From NCBI GenBank assembly GCA_016217595.1, contig JACRHS010000001.1, positions 1 to 64,000 of the forward strand: a stretch of 64,000 nucleotides of DNA, written 5' to 3'. Positions 1 to 10,986 of this stretch are shown one piece after another (positions within the stretch are counted from its first letter, which is position 1; every line of letters begins with the position of its first letter). Under the pieces are notes generated by a model that saw only the letters and a list, made by a program, of their open reading frames with translations, was not told the DNA's origin and made no database searches. The stretch is from Opitutia bacterium. Its GTDB lineage: Bacteria; Verrucomicrobiota; Verrucomicrobiia; Opitutales; Opitutaceae. Both the position numbers and the translations under genes were made by a program.

Positions 1-3000
1 CTCAGGAAGCTCAACGCCCCCGTGCTCGCATTGATCGTAAACTTCGCCTGATCCGTGCCGCCCACCAAAGTCCAGGTCACCGTCTCGCTCGCACTGAGCG
101 TCGCCACCGCGGTCGTGTTTTCGTCGATCGTCTTTGCCGCCGTCGCCGCGCCTGCGCTCCCGCCGGGGAACGTGATCACCGGCACCACCGAGTCCACCGT
201 GATCGTCACCGTGTTGTTCGCGTCCGCGCCGTCGGCGTTCGCGTTGCCCGCCGCGTCGGTGAACTTGGCGCTCGCCACACTGATCACTCCGTTGGCCGTG
301 CTGTCCGCCGTCGGCGTAAACGTCGCCGTGTAGGTCGTCCCGCTGCCGCTGAAGTTCGACAGCGTCCCGCCGCTCACCGTGATATCGCCCACCACAAAGT
401 CGCTCGCGCTCTCCGAGAGCGTAAACGTCAAAGTCGCCGTCTCCCCGGCCTTCAATGCGCTCTTGTCGCTCGTGATCGCGATCGTCGGACGCACCGAATC
501 CACGGTGATCGTCACCGTGTTGTTGGCGTCCGCGCCGTCGGCGTTCGCGTTGCCCGCCGCGTCGGTAAACTTGGCGCTCGCCACGCTGATCACCCCGTTG
601 GCCGTGCTGTCCGCCGTCGGCGTAAACGTCGCCGTGTACGTCGTGCCGCTGCCGCTGAAGTTCGACAGCGTCCCGCCGCTCACCGTGATGTCGCCCACCA
701 CGAAGTCGCTCGCGCTCTCCGACAACGTAAACGTCAAAGTCGCCGTCTCCCCGGCCTTCAACGCGCTCTTGTCACTCGTGATCGCGATCGTCGGCGGAGT
801 CGTGTCGGCGGCAGCGATGGAGGTGAAATTCAGGGTGGTGGCATCGCTGATGCCGGCGTAGGCATTGCCATTGCCGTCTGTCACTGCCGTCGAGGCGATT
901 TGGATATAATAACCCGTGGAATTGGCCAGGTCCGCGCCCGGGTTGATCGTGATGCTCGTGCCGAAAAATCCGAGGCTGCCGCCTGCGGTGCCTGCACCGG
1001 TCGCCACGTTAAAGGTCTCGATGGTGGTGCCATCGGCGCGCTTCAGCACTATGCTGCCCGTGCCGGCCACGATGGCAGAATCGAAGGTCAGCGTGATATT
1101 CGCGCCCACGGCAACGCCTGTCGCATCGTCGGCCGGGGAGGACGACGTGAGCAGCGGAGCCGTGTTGTCGAGCGTGTAGCTTTCGTTCGCCCCGGTCGGC
1201 GTAGTGGCGGTGAGCGCGTTGGGCGTGGCCGCGGTATCGGCGATGTTTTGCCCGCCGGCGAAGCCGAGACTGAGTGTGCCATTGGTGTTGGCCAACCCGG
1301 CGCCGCCCACGGTGACATGGTAAGTGGTGGCGTCGATTTGCGTGCAGCCAGTAACCGAAACACCGCTGACGACCGCCGTGCCGCTGACCGTGAAATCGGA
1401 CGCGTCCACATTCTGCACCGCTTCGCTGAAGGTGACGCGGAACGTCACGCTATCTTCATTGGTGATGGTGGCGGTTGGCGATTGCCGCACGATACTCACG
1501 ACCGTGGGGGCAACGTTATCAGCGGACATGCCACTGACGCTAAAACTGAGAATGTTGGAAGCGCTGCTATTGTTGCCAGCGGTGTCGGCCACGGCCCCCG
1601 CGGGCAGCCAGAGAGAGGCGGTGCCATTGACTGCGGGCGTCAGCGTAACGGTATAGCTGCTACCGCTGCCGCTGAGATTGGAAACGCTGGCGCCGTTGGA
1701 GGTGCCAAAGTCGCTCAAAGCCAGTCCGGAGACGCTTTCGGCAAACGTGATCGTGACGGTGACCGGTCCAGTGATGTTGGTGCTGGAGGCCGAGAGTGCC
1801 GGCGTGGGCGCCGTCTTATCGTGCTGGACCGTGGTCGTGTCGCTGTAGGTGTTGCCGTTGCTGTCCGTATAGCTGGCGGTGATGGTGATCGTGCCATCGT
1901 TGAACGAGCTCAGGTTGAGCGCGGCGATGGACCAGGAGCGATCGCTCTGCACCGTGGTGGTGTCGGTGATGCTGTGCGTGCCGTCGGTGATGGTGATGGT
2001 CACCGTATCGCCAACCGTGGTGTTGGCCGACGTACCTTGAATGACAACACTGTCGTCTTCGGTGGCGTTGGCGGTGTAGTCGCCGCCCAGTGTCGGACGC
2101 GTGACCGCGATCGTGGGCGCGGCGCCGATTTCGATGTTCTTGGTCGTATCGGCGTAATTGCCGGCATTGTCGGTGCCACTGGCAGTGACGCCCAACGTAT
2201 TGCCATTCGTGTAGGTGACCGAGGGACCGGAGCTGACGCCTGACACCGTCGGATTGCCGGTATCGACGCTCCACGTGCCGTCGCTTTGTACGATGACCGT
2301 GTAGGTGTGCGTGGTGGAGCCGGAGCTCGTGTCTGGATCGACCACGAGCGTGATCGTACTGCCGGCAGGCAAATCGGTGGTGCCGGAGATGACCGGAGTC
2401 GTATCGGGTGTTTTGCTATTGGAGGTGATCGAAATCGCCGGGCCGGTGAGATCGATGACGATCGATTGGGAAACGGTGGCGCTGTTGCCAGCGCTGTCCG
2501 TCGCCGTGGCCGTCAGCGTATAGGTGCCGGTTTCGAGGGCGGTCTGTCCGGTGCGGTCGAGCGACCACGTGCCACCGGCGGCGACGACCGTGGTGGAGAA
2601 AATCGTGTTGTTGCTGGCGTCCTTGAGGACCAGCAGGACGTTGGCGTTGGTCTCCGCGGTGCCGCTGAAAATGAGGGTCTGATCTTTGGTGCGGTAATCG
2701 CCGGCGGTGCCGGTATCGGAGGTGATGCCGGTGATCGCTACGGCGGGCGCAGTGGCGTCGATGTTCAACTCGCCGGTGGAGGCGTCGACCACCTGATTAC
2801 TGCTACTGCGGTAGGCGTAGGCATCGACGTTGTAAGAGCCCGAGGACAGACTTTGCGTGGTAAGCGACCAGGAGTCGCCGGAGACCGTCAGCCCAGTAAC
2901 CGTGGTGTAATTCGAGCCATTGAGGGTCACGCTCACGCCGGCCGAGGTGCCGTAGACGACGCCGTTGACGACCACGTAGAGATTGTCGCCGCTGATGTTG

Positions 3001-6000
3001 GCCCAAGTGCCGGTGATCGTGGGCGTGGTGGAGTTGGTGGTCTGCGCATTGACCACCGGTTTATCGAGCGCGTTGACCGTGGTGCTGTTGCCAGCGGCGT
3101 CGGTCGCGGTGGCGGTGATTTTGGCGTAGGCGGTCAGGCCCGTGCTGGGCAACGAACCACTCGTGGGCGTGGCCGCAGTGAGGTCGATCGACCAGGCACC
3201 GCCCGTGAGCACGGTGGCCGTGTACGTCACGGCGGCGGTGGCGCCGCTGACATTGTCGGGATCGATGGTAACGGAAATCGTGGAGCCGGCCGGGAGATCG
3301 GTCGTGCCCTGGATGGTGGGACGCCCGGCGGTGGCGAGAGCCGTTACGGTGAGAGCAGGGGCAACTTTATCGAGCAGGACGGTCGCGGTGGCATTCGTAG
3401 CTCCGGAGGTCGCGGCCGTCACATTGAGGGTACCGTCGCTCAAACCGGACAATGCGTTGGAGTGAGCCGAATCGAAGGTCGCCGACCAGGCGCCGCCTGT
3501 GCCGACTGTTGTCGTGGCTGTTTTCGTGGTACTGCCGTCCGTGACAGTCACGGTCACAGTCGCGCCCACGGTCGCATTCGCCGTGGTGCCGCTGATGGTC
3601 ACAGTGCCGGCTTCTGAGGCGGAAAGGTTGCCATCGCCGACGGGCGTGGTGATGGCGATGGTGGGAGAGGCGTCACTCCAGTCGAGCGTGGGGCGAGCTT
3701 CTGCGATCGATGAGACGCCGCTGGTCGTCGCCGTCGCTGTTACCTTGAGCGGGCCATTTTTCAACGTGGCGAGTTGCACCGCGGTGAGCGAAGCCGTCCA
3801 CGAAGCACCGGAGACGACGGTGAGCGGGACAGAGCTGCTGGAATTGATCGTGATGGTGGTGTTGGCCGAATCGGTAATGGTCAGCACGATCTGGCTCGCA
3901 GCCGTAGCGCTGGTCGTGCCGGAGATAACGATGCCACTGGAGCCTTCAGAGAAAGTGATGATCCCATCTTTCAGCACAGCGGCATCGCCGGAGTTGGACG
4001 ACATGGCCCCGGTGATGTTGGTGATCGCAATCGTCAGGCCTGTGCTGCCGGAAGCAGACACCGTGGCAACCTGAGTGGCATTGGCGGCAGAATTGCCATA
4101 GACATCTTTACCAGTACCGCCACTGGCCGTGAACGTGATGTTGGACCCGGTGGACAAATTATTTGGAGTCACAACCGAAACGCTCCAAGTATTCGGCCCG
4201 CCGTTAGTACCCGCGACCACCACGCCACCCGACTGCGTCAGAATACCGCCGCCAGTGACAGTGATCTGTGATCCCACCGCCAAATCCGTCACGCCGGTAA
4301 ACACCGGATTGGATTTTTTCACGTCATTGACGCTGGTGAATGTAATGAATGCTGCGCTGTCCTTGTGTTCCGTGAGCGTATGGCTGGCGGAGCCATTGAC
4401 CGCGGTAAACGTCAGCGAACCGTCCTGCAGCGTCGAGAGATTGGCCGCCGTGGCGGTCCACGAGCCATCTGACTGCACCGTGGCGCTGGTGGTGACATCC
4501 GTGGTCGCGCTACGACCGTCCGAAATCGTCACGTTAATGGTGGAGCCAGCAGTCGCGTTGCTGGTGCCGCTGATCACAACTGAACTGCTCTCTGAGCTAT
4601 TGAGATAGCCGTCCGCGGTGAGACCTGTGCCGTCATTATAGGCACCTGTGATCTTGGTGATGGTCACCGTCGGCGAAGTGATCGTGAGCGCCTGCGTATC
4701 GGTGGCGGTGCGGTTGTTACTATCCGTGACCGTGGCCAATAAATTGACGGTGCCGCTCAATCCGGCGGTGGGAAGCACACCCGAAACGGGCGTGGCGCTG
4801 GAGAGGTTGACCGACCAATCGCCACTGCCGTCGGCCGTGGCCGAATAGTAGACATACGTGCCGCCGCCGAGATCGATGCGTAATACGACCACCGCATTGG
4901 CGGTGGCGCTACCGCTGATCGTGGGCCGGCTGCTGGTGGCTGTGCCCGCTGTGCCCTGCCCATCTTTCCCGATGTCAACCGCCGGACTGGAAACGATGGT
5001 CAGCTCGCCCGAGGTGCCATCTTTCACAATGGTGCCGTTGCGGTCGACGGCCGCCACCACGTTGTAGCTCTGAGTGCCGCTGCCCGCGGAAAGCGCATTA
5101 CCGCCTGTGTTGCTGGTGAGAGCGACCGACCAGGTGTTGCCGGAGATATTGAGGCCGGAAACCGTCGTGTAGGTGACGCTATCAATGGTGACACTCACGC
5201 CTGCGGTCGTGCCGTAGGCGACGCCATTGACGACGACATAGAGCTTGTCGCCCGCGACATTGTACCAGGAGCCGCTGACAGTGGGCGTGGTGCTCTGCGA
5301 GCTCATGCTCGTCACCGTCGGGAGATCGATGGCCGTGGCGGTGGTGCTGTTGCCCGCCGCATCGGAACCCGTGGCGGTGATCTTCGCATACGAGGTGAGA
5401 CCAGCCACTGGCAGCGAACCGCTGGCCGGCGTGGCCAGATTGAGATTAACACTCCAAGCGCCGCCGGCGCCGACAACGACCGCGTAGGTCACCACATCCG
5501 AGAGCACGCCATCGCCGTTGGGATCGATACTGACCGTGAGCGTCGAGCCCGCGGGCAAATCGGACGTGCCGTTGATCGTAGGTTTGCCGCTGGTGGCCAG
5601 CGCATCGATGCCGATGACGGGCGCCGTGCGGTCGAGAATGACCGTGGTCGAATCATTGGCGGTGATGCCCGCGGTATCGGTGGCCGAGGCGGATACCGTC
5701 AGGGAACCCTGGTTGAGTCCGGTCAGATTGAGCCCGGTGACGGACCAGGTGCCGTCGTCTTCGATCGTCACCGTGCCCGTGACGTTGTGCGCGATGACGC
5801 CATCGCTGACGGTGAGCGTGAGCGTTCGTCCGGCATTGCCGAGCGAAGTGCCGGAGATCGTCACGGAGCCGCTCTCTGAATTGCTGACATAGCCATCGGT
5901 GCTGATCGGTCCGGTGATCCGCACCGAGTTGGAAGCGGACACCGGATTGCTGGTCGACATCGGGGCCGTGTAGGCGCCGAGCGAAGAGAACGTGGCATTC

Positions 6001-7520
6001 TTGTCGTAACTCGAACCGACACCATTGAGGTCGCCGTTGATCGGGCCGGACTGTGTCTGGGTAAACGATACGTAACGGACCGTGGTGTCTTTGGTGAAGC
6101 CAGTGATGCCCGTGGCGCCGCGCGGTCCATACACGCCATTGCGATCGGCGGGCGAGGGTTTGGCGAGCACTGCCGCCAAGTCTGCCATTGGCACCGCCCA
6201 GCTCACGAAAAGATCCGATTTGCCGTCGCCGCCGAGATCGTTGCTCCCGGTCCAGTGCGGATCTGTCTCAGGGGCTACGGCCACCACCGAATAATTGCTG
6301 GAGTTGAGCGCATACACGCCGTTGTTGGCCAGCCACCCCGTGGGGAGCGGTGCCGTGGAGGTGGTATTGGGAGAAATGTTCGCTCCGGTGCCGGGATCGA
6401 GCAGGCGCACCACCTGACCGTTGTTGCGGCCGTCGATCGACACGAAGATGTCGATGCGTCCGTCGAGGTTGACGTCGAGTCCGATGACCGCGACGCCGTT
6501 GAAGGTGGTGGCGCCGGTCGGATTATCGATGCGAAGCCGGAACGCCAGCATGTCGTCCGAAGTCGTGCTCGTGCCATTCGAGTTATAGGCGACGTAGAGC
6601 GAGCCATGACTGGCGTCGCCGACAATATCGGTGTCGGCCGCGCCGGCCTGAGTGTCACCGTGCGGATCTTGGCTGGCGCCAAACATCACTGCCGTCCAAC
6701 CCGATTTGCCGGTGAGCGAGATGTCACTGAGCCAGTCCCGATAAGCGAGCACGCCCGTGTCGGTGAGAAACAGATTCGATTCGATTTTTCCGGTGGCGCG
6801 TTCCAACGACCAATTGCCGCCGACCAGGGCCGTGCCGGTGGTATCCGTCGAAGCGGCCACATCCGCCTGCGTCGCTGATGCGAGCCGGCCGAGCAGTTGC
6901 GCGCCAGCATCGCTGCGCGCGATATCGCATCCGTAGAGCAACACATCGCCGTCAGGAGTCAGTGATTGTCCGATGGCGGCCAATGCGGTCGAATAATCGC
7001 CGACGTTATCCGCGGTGTAATGCGTGGCGCCGAGCATCAGCGTGCCTTCCGCACCGTGGCTCACGATGTGGATCGCCGTCAAACCGATGCGCCCGGCCAA
7101 TGCATCCCGGACCTGTGCAAAACCGTCGCGCGAGGGGTCGATGAGCACGACTTGCAGCCCGGGCTTGAGCTGGGCCGTCAGCACCTGCCAATCCGCCACG
7201 GAAGTGTCGACAAACACGATTTCCGTTGGCGTGGCCGGCCCCATCGGCATTGCGCCCGTTACCGTCAAATCGCTGGGTTTCAGCACAGCACTTCGGTCGG
7301 TCTCAGTCGGAGCCGCCGGTCCCATCACGGGGCCATCGGTGCGCGCGAGCAGCGCGTTCGGATCGAGCAAAATGTCCGCCGTGCCCTTGGCGGCGTCGCC
7401 ATCGAACATGAGCCGCGGCTCCAACGCCAGGGGTTGGGGGCTGGGTCGCGCGAGCCGTGCCTTGGAGGAACCATTGGAATGCTTGGTGGTGCGAATGGAA
7501 ACCTGCTTCTTCGTTTTCAT
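1..7520 (-). CDS. Giant DUF4347 / Ig-like repeat surface protein (C-terminus cut by window edge)
   Basis: One reading frame stays open on the minus strand from an ATG at 7520 to the window edge, giving over 2,500 residues with no stop. Near the N-terminus (residues about 31-42) is [12 protein letters not shown], a motif I associate with DUF4347 proteins. A DUF4347-like domain follows at about 98-265, with [28 protein letters not shown] and LLYGCDIA. After a stretch of about 150 residues resembling an FG-GAP region, the rest is Thr/Ser/Ala-rich Ig-like modules that recur every 80-110 residues, with phrases such as AAGNSTT and TITVDS. There is no classical signal peptide. It follows an adaptor and a TolC-like gene on the same strand, so export by a type I-like route is inferred. 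The role is probably adhesion or matrix; ligand unknown. No good Shine-Dalgarno sequence precedes the ATG. Family assignment is firm, function is not. Confidence 0.85.
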   Translation of the reverse strand, partial: MKTKKQVSIRTTKHSNGSSKARLARPSPQPLALEPRLMFDGDAAKGTADILLDPNALLARTDGPVMGPAAPTETDRSAVLKPSDLTVTGAMPMGPATPTEIVFVDTSVADWQVLTAQLKPGLQVVLIDPSRDGFAQVRDALAGRIGLTAIHIVSHGAEGTLMLGATHYTADNVGDYSTALAAIGQSLTPDGDVLLYGCDIARSDAGAQLLGRLASATQADVAASTDTTGTALVGGNWSLERATGKIESNLFLTDTGVLAYRDWLSDISLTGKSGWTAVMFGASQDPHGDTQAGAADTDIVGDASHGSLYVAYNSNGTSTTSDDMLAFRLRIDNPTGATTFNGVAVIGLDVNLDGRIDIFVSIDGRNNGQVVRLLDPGTGANISPNTTSTAPLPTGWLANNGVYALNSSNYSVVAVAPETDPHWTGSNDLGGDGKSDLFVSWAVPMADLAAVLAKPSPADRNGVYGPRGATGITGFTKDTTVRYVSFTQTQSGPINGDLNGVGSSYDKNATFSSLGAYTAPMSTSNPVSASNSVRITGPISTDGYVSNSESGSVTISGTSLGNAGRTLTLTVSDGVIAHNVTGTVTIEDDGTWSVTGLNLTGLNQGSLTVSASATDTAGITANDSTTVILDRTAPVIGIDALATSGKPTINGTSDLPAGSTLTVSIDPNGDGVLSDVVTYAVVVGAGGAWSVNLNLATPASGSLPVAGLTSYAKITATGSDAAGNSTTATAIDLPTVTSMSSQSTTPTVSGSWYNVAGDKLYVVVNGVAYGTTAGVSVTIDSVTYTTVSGLNISGNTWSVALTSNTGGNALSAGSGTQSYNVVAAVDRNGTIVKDGTSGELTIVSSPAVDIGKDGQGTAGTATSSRPTISGSATANAVVVLRIDLGGGTYVYYSATADGSGDWSVNLSSATPVSGVLPTAGLSGTVNLLATVTDSNNRTATDTQALTITSPTVTITKITGAYNDGTGLTADGYLNSSESSSVVISGTSNATAGSTINVTISDGRSATTDVTTSATVQSDGSWTATAANLSTLQDGSLTFTAVNGSASHTLTEHKDSAAFITFTSVNDVKKSNPVFTGVTDLAVGSQITVTGGGILTQSGGVVVAGTNGGPNTWSVSVVTPNNLSTGSNITFTASGGTGKDVYGNSAANATQVATVSASGSTGLTIAITNITGAMSSNSGDAAVLKDGIITFSEGSSGIVISGTTSATAASQIVLTITDSANTTITINSSSSVPLTVVSGASWTASLTAVQLATLKNGPLKVTATATTSGVSSIAEARPTLDWSDASPTIAITTPVGDGNLSASEAGTVTISGTTANATVGATVTVTVTDGSTTKTATTTVGTGGAWSATFDSAHSNALSGLSDGTLNVTAATSGATNATATVLLDKVAPALTVTALATAGRPTIQGTTDLPAGSTISVTIDPDNVSGATAAVTYTATVLTGGAWSIDLTAATPTSGSLPSTGLTAYAKITATATDAAGNSTTVNALDKPVVNAQTTNSTTPTITGTWANISGDNLYVVVNGVVYGTSAGVSVTLNGSNYTTVTGLTVSGDSWSLTTQSLSSGSYNVDAYAYRSSSNQVVDASTGELNIDATAPAVAITGITSDTGTAGDYRTKDQTLIFSGTAETNANVLLVLKDASNNTIFSTTVVAAGGTWSLDRTGQTALETGTYTLTATATDSAGNSATVSQSIVIDLTGPAISITSNSKTPDTTPVISGTTDLPAGSTITLVVDPDTSSGSTTHTYTVIVQSDGTWSVDTGNPTVSGVSSGPSVTYTNGNTLGVTASGTDNAGNYADTTKNIEIGAAPTIAVTRPTLGGDYTANATEDDSVVIQGTSANTTVGDTVTITITDGTHSITDTTTVQSDRSWSIAALNLSSFNDGTITITASYTDSNGNTYSDTTTVQHDKTAPTPALSASSTNITGPVTVTITFAESVSGLALSDFGTSNGASVSNLSGSGSSYTVTLTPAVNGTASLWLPAGAVADTAGNNSSASNILSFSVSGMSADNVAPTVVSIVRQSPTATITNEDSVTFRVTFSEAVQNVDASDFTVSGTAVVSGVSVTGCTQIDATTYHVTVGGAGLANTNGTLSLGFAGGQNIADTAATPNALTATTPTGANESYTLDNTAPLLTSSSPADDATGVAVGANITLTFDSAIVAGTGSIVLKRADGTTIETFNVATGAGTAGGSLGFFGTSITINPGADLANSTGYYIQIASTAVTDGNGNAYAGISDATTLNFTSIAAADTTPPTIAITSDKSALKAGETATLTFTLSESASDFVVGDITVSGGTLSNFSGSGTTYTATFTPTADSTANGVISVASAKFTDAAGNANADGADANNTVTITVDSVRPTIAITSDKSALKAGETATLTFTLSESASDFVVGDITVSGGTLSNFSGSGTTYTATFTPTADSTANGVISVASAKFTDAAGNANADGADANNTVTITVDSVVPVITFPGGSAGAATAAKTIDENTTAVATLSASETVTWTLVGGTDQAKFTINASTGALSFL
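193..794 (-). repeat. Two near-identical 306-bp tandem repeats (102-residue Ig-like modules)
   Basis: The segments at about 193-489 and 499-794 match almost base for base at a spacing of exactly 306 bp. For example, GTGATCGTCACCGTGTTGTT starts at 199 and again at 505. Only scattered, mostly synonymous differences are visible. Each unit encodes one Ig-like module of the giant protein, containing [14 protein letters not shown] and [19 protein letters not shown]. The array may continue past the left edge. Confidence 0.9.
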
Positions 7521-7593
7521 GGGCAGCAGCGGGCGGTGGCGACGGCGAAAGTGGTAGGAAAAGGGAAAGGTGAGACGCCGAAATCCGGGGGCG

Positions 7594-8403
7594 TCAGGGT
7601 TTGGTTTCGGGTGCGATCAATATGGTGCCGCTCATGCCGGCGATGAGCTCGGGGTGCGTCCCCACGACCCCGGCGACAATCTTGACGGACTGACTCACGG
7701 GATCGGCGCGCGCGCCCAAGCGTTCAATTTTGGCGGCATACGTTTTGCCGGTTTCATCGATGCGGACTTGCAACGATTGGCCCACCTGCAACCACGCGAG
7801 CCATTTCGACGGGGCGATAAAATCGATCTGCGGCATAGCATCGTCGATGATCTCCAACAACGATTGGCCCACCTGCACGAACTCCTGATCGTGCGCCCGC
7901 TGCTCGGCCACCCGGCCGGGAAACGGCGCCTTGATCTGGCACTTCGCCAGCATCGCCTGCGCGTACGCCAACTCGGCCCGCGCCTTGCGCACCTCGGCTT
8001 CGGAGAGCTCGGCCTCGACCTGCCCCACCGACTGCAATTTCAGCAGGCGCTGATTGGCCGACGCCGTTTTTTCCGCCGCACTCAGCACCGCCTGCGCCCG
8101 CTCAACCTGGGCCGCCTGTAGCGTGGCATCGAACGAGACCAACACGTCGCCAGACTGGAAGGCACCGCCCTCCGGCACATGCATCCGGTTGATCTTGGCG
8201 GCGACTTCCGCGGAGATGGCGGCGAAGCGCCGCGCGCTCAACTGAGCCCGCACCGTTTCCGCGGTCTCCGCCGCCGGCGCATGCGCGAAGAAAATTATCC
8301 CCAGACAAAAGGCCTGAACCAACGCAGCGAGTGGTCGCAAAAAGTATGAAGAACCGTGTGCCCCACGTTTCTGCCGAGCCGTCTGTTCGCATGCTGACAT
8401 CAT
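7594..8403 (-). CDS. HlyD/RND-type periplasmic adaptor (membrane fusion protein)
   Basis: 269 residues. A hydrophobic N-terminal segment (about residues 22-45, [20 protein letters not shown]) serves as signal or anchor. It is followed by the first half of a lipoyl/barrel-sandwich domain ([20 protein letters not shown]). An alpha-helical hairpin (about 95-150) is rich in Ala, Glu and Gln. The second lipoyl half is [19 protein letters not shown], and a beta-barrel follows. It should link an inner-membrane transporter to the TolC-like protein encoded 20 bp upstream. It is shorter than typical HlyD (over 400 residues) and closer to short RND-type adaptors. The giant DUF4347 gene starts 73 bp downstream, so the three probably form one operon. 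Two adjacent ATG codons (8403, 8400) could start translation. No inner-membrane pump gene is visible in the window. Confidence 0.85.
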   Translation of the reverse strand: MMSACEQTARQKRGAHGSSYFLRPLAALVQAFCLGIIFFAHAPAAETAETVRAQLSARRFAAISAEVAAKINRMHVPEGGAFQSGDVLVSFDATLQAAQVERAQAVLSAAEKTASANQRLLKLQSVGQVEAELSEAEVRKARAELAYAQAMLAKCQIKAPFPGRVAEQRAHDQEFVQVGQSLLEIIDDAMPQIDFIAPSKWLAWLQVGQSLQVRIDETGKTYAAKIERLGARADPVSQSVKIVAGVVGTHPELIAGMSGTILIAPETKP

Positions 8404-8423
8404 CGCCGGATAGGTGGAAAGGG

Positions 8424-9986
8424 TTAGGAACCGCCGGCGTTTTTTCCCGGCACCGTCGTGCCCAGGGTCAATGAGCCGGACTGCCAGGCGCGCTGCCAGG
8501 TCGCGATCTCCTGGGTCAACCGCTCCAGCGAAAGTTGATCCACGCTCGTCAGATCGATTTCCAAACCGAGCGTCGATTGCAACGTGCAGGAGGCGACTTG
8601 GAATTCCGCCAGCGCCTGATAGTGCCGCAACATGCTCACAATGGTCGCCGTGTCCGAGGCGATCTTTGCCAGCTTGCTCTCGGTCTGTGCCTCGGCGCGA
8701 TTGCTGGTGTGTTTTTTGATGGACTGATCGATCTCCCAGATGCGGTCGGCCAGTTGCAATTGTTGGAAACTGGACGCCAGCCCCAACCGGGCCACATGGA
8801 CCTGTGCCAACAAGGCCATCTGCGCCGCCATCCGACGCTCATCCGCCAGCGCCACGCCGCCCGAGGCCAGTCGTTTCTGCACCGGCGCCGACAGGAGATT
8901 CGTCAGGTTTTGCGAGAGCGACAGCCCGGCCTCGCTCCACTGCTGGTTGATCAGAAACTTGTCCGTGCTGTACTTGACGTCGTAGCTCAGCGTGAGGTGC
9001 GGAAAGAGCTTGGCCAGGACCTTGCGCACCTCGGTGCGGGCGATCCGCTGGTTGTAAATTTGCTCCTTCAACTCGGCATTCTGCAACAGTGCGGCCTCCT
9101 CCATGCGCTCGATGGGCAGATCGAGGATGGCCACATTCGGCGTGCCCGCCGGCTCCACCACGGTGAAGGCCAGGCCGAGCGGTGCATTGATCAAGTTCGC
9201 CAACGTGGCGCGGGCCGAGGCAAAATCCTTCTCGATGGTCGAGAGCAGGCGGATGTTTTCCAGCAGCTGCCGCTGGTAGCGCAGATTGTCGATGGGCGAA
9301 CGCAATCCCTCGGCCTTCGCCTGTGTCGAATCCGCCACCGCCGCCTCGGCCAGGGCGATGGTCGCTTTCACGTCGTGCAACAACTTCTGAGCGCTCGCCA
9401 TCCGCCAGAAAGCGATGGCGACATCGCGCATCAATACATGCATCGCCTTGCGCCGATGCTCCGCGGCGATGAGGAAACGGTCGGCGTTTTGTTTGGCGTT
9501 AAAGTAACCGACCGCGAAATCGAGCATGCTCCAGCTCACGCCGAGATCGGTCAGCATAGAATCGCGTTCGCTGGAAATGTATGGATGCGCCAACGAAGGC
9601 AGTCCGGTCACCGAATCGCGGCTGCGGGTGATCAAATCGTTATCCCGCGTGCGATAGCCTGCCGAGGCCAGCAGTCGCGGAAGCATATCATATTTACCTG
9701 CCTCCCAAGCGTTAAGCGCAATGGATTGCTCGATGCGTCGCGCCCGCTCGTTGTGGTTGTACTTCAGCGCTCGAGCCATGGCCTCTTCCATGGATAGCGG
9801 CTGCGTAATCGGTTCCACCCCAACCTGTGAGGAGATCAGCGCCTCGCGACTCGATTTCAGCACATCCTGCGCGCTCGCCGGCATCGGCTTCATGCTGGTG
9901 CAACCCGACAAGGTGACCAATGCAACCCAACCAATGCACAGCAATAGGGCTTTAACCCTATTACCAGGGGTAAGTTTAATAATCAT
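8424..9986 (-). CDS. TolC-family outer membrane efflux lipoprotein
   Basis: 520 residues. The N-terminus has a short basic stretch, a hydrophobic segment and a lipobox LSGC (Cys29), so the mature protein is probably lipidated. The remainder shows two long alpha-helical repeats typical of outer membrane efflux proteins, for example NAWEAGKYDMLPRLLASAGY near residue 90 and the repeat equivalent around VLAKLFPHLTLSYD. The length is normal for the family. It is the first gene of the TolC, adaptor, giant DUF4347 order, followed after 20 bp by the adaptor. It should form the outer membrane exit channel, probably for the repeat protein. The start at 9986 is the first ATG after an AT-rich control region. 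Confidence 0.9.
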   Translation of the reverse strand: MIIKLTPGNRVKALLLCIGWVALVTLSGCTSMKPMPASAQDVLKSSREALISSQVGVEPITQPLSMEEAMARALKYNHNERARRIEQSIALNAWEAGKYDMLPRLLASAGYRTRDNDLITRSRDSVTGLPSLAHPYISSERDSMLTDLGVSWSMLDFAVGYFNAKQNADRFLIAAEHRRKAMHVLMRDVAIAFWRMASAQKLLHDVKATIALAEAAVADSTQAKAEGLRSPIDNLRYQRQLLENIRLLSTIEKDFASARATLANLINAPLGLAFTVVEPAGTPNVAILDLPIERMEEAALLQNAELKEQIYNQRIARTEVRKVLAKLFPHLTLSYDVKYSTDKFLINQQWSEAGLSLSQNLTNLLSAPVQKRLASGGVALADERRMAAQMALLAQVHVARLGLASSFQQLQLADRIWEIDQSIKKHTSNRAEAQTESKLAKIASDTATIVSMLRHYQALAEFQVASCTLQSTLGLEIDLTSVDQLSLERLTQEIATWQRAWQSGSLTLGTTVPGKNAGGS

Positions 9987-10006
9987 AAACTTCTATATAT
10001 TATTCC

Positions 10007-10036
10007 CTTATAGCACTATAAAATATTATCTCTCAA
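10007..10036 (-). promoter_or_regulatory. Candidate promoter for the TolC / adaptor / giant protein operon
   Basis: Read on the minus strand, TTGAGA (10036-10031) is followed after 18 bp by TATAAG (10012-10007), a fair match to a housekeeping sigma promoter. It lies about 20 bp before the tolC-like ATG, so the leader would be very short. Prediction by eye only. Confidence 0.35.
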
Positions 10037-10116
10037 TTAGTATCACACCCTATCGGCATTAAGCCAACTAGGTAACACTACTCACAACCACCAGTTTATT
10101 GATCGTAACACCGTGT

Positions 10117-10135
10117 AAAAAGTGAAGGACTTTTT
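10117..10135. other. Symmetric AT-rich hairpin
   Basis: AAAAAGT (10117-10123), loop GAAGG, ACTTTTT (10129-10135). It can act as a short terminator in either direction or as a protein binding site. It lies between the acetyltransferase gene end and the tolC promoter, so insulation of the operon is one reading. Confidence 0.4.
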
Positions 10136-10410
10136 GCTCAGTAGTTATACCGTGTCTACTTAGGCTAATATAAGACACTATATAGACCTAGCCTATTTAG
10201 GCCTATTTATCACAATCATGATGGCGGTCTTCATCAGCAAAAGCGTGCAGGTCGACTCCCGAACACTCGTGAGTCCTACGAACTCCTCTTGGCTAGAGTC
10301 AGCGGATATTCACGAACCCGCGCATGGTGTTCGCTGAAAAACCGGGCATTGAAAAACGACCTTACACAGGCGGGGCATACACGCCGCCGCGCAGCTGAGC
10401 CCGCGCCTAG

Positions 10411-10986
10411 CTACGCCGCCGCAGCGTGCACGTGTGGCGCCTCGCGGCCGCACAGCTCGCGGCGGTTGGGCAGCGTGATCCACGATTTGGGCGCGCTGCC
10501 ATCCAACCCGAGCGAAAGCACGTAGGTGGTCCAATCCTCACCCGGCAGCGGCGGATGCCGTTCCGGGATGAAACCGCGCCGTGTGTACAACGCCATCGCT
10601 TTGGCGTACTCGGGCTCGTCAGTGGTCCAAAGGCGCATCGTCCGCTTTCCCTGTGCCTGGGCGTAGCCGATCAGCCAATCGAGTAACTGCGCGCCCACGC
10701 CCCGGCCGCGCACTGCGGGCAGGAGTCCAAACCACGCCAGCCACAATTCCTCCGGCTGCTCGCGATAACCGTAGAGCGTCGCCAGACCGGACACCGGTCC
10801 GCCGGCGAGATGCGTGGTCCAGGCTCGAACCGTCACCAATCCCCGCTCCTCCAAAAACTCTGCGTGCCCGACGGGATCGAGCGCGGCGGGCAACGCGAGC
10901 TGGTGCTCGTGTTCCCAAGGGAACAACTCAGCGGCCACTTGCTGAGCCGCGAAGAGCGTCTCGGCTTGGAGCGGTTGAAGTTTCAT
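10411..10986 (-). CDS. GNAT-family N-acetyltransferase
   Basis: 191 residues from the ATG at 10986. An upstream in-frame start at 11046 would add 20 residues that do not look like protein of this family. The acetyl-CoA binding motif A is clear at about residues 88-110: LPAVRGRGVGAQLLDWLIGY, matching the (Q/R)xxGxG/A pattern. The following strand and helix (RLWTTDEPEYAKAMALYTRRGF) fits the motif B region with its Tyr. The substrate cannot be told. It stands alone on the minus strand, not obviously part of an operon. Confidence 0.85.
   Translation of the reverse strand: MKLQPLQAETLFAAQQVAAELFPWEHEHQLALPAALDPVGHAEFLEERGLVTVRAWTTHLAGGPVSGLATLYGYREQPEELWLAWFGLLPAVRGRGVGAQLLDWLIGYAQAQGKRTMRLWTTDEPEYAKAMALYTRRGFIPERHPPLPGEDWTTYVLSLGLDGSAPKSWITLPNRRELCGREAPHVHAAAA

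Larger units (their letters stand above)
9987..10410. promoter_or_regulatory. AT-rich control region upstream of the TolC operon
   Basis: About 420 bp without a credible gene. The half next to the tolC-like gene (9987-10215) is strikingly AT-rich against its GC-rich neighbours. It holds tandem decamers GCCTATTTAG / GCCTATTTAT (10191-10210), an opposed copy TAGGCTAATA (10161-10170), two ACCGTGT copies (10110-10116, 10149-10155) and a small hairpin. The half next to the acetyltransferase gene is ordinary in composition and shows nothing I can name. Confidence 0.6.

Noticed and set aside
900-3617. Long plus-strand open frames (about 447 and 443 codons) across the giant gene
   Set aside because: They are antisense to the giant DUF4347 gene. 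Their translations are Arg/Gly/Asp-rich and without domain pattern, as expected from a GC-rich Thr/Ser-coding strand read backwards.
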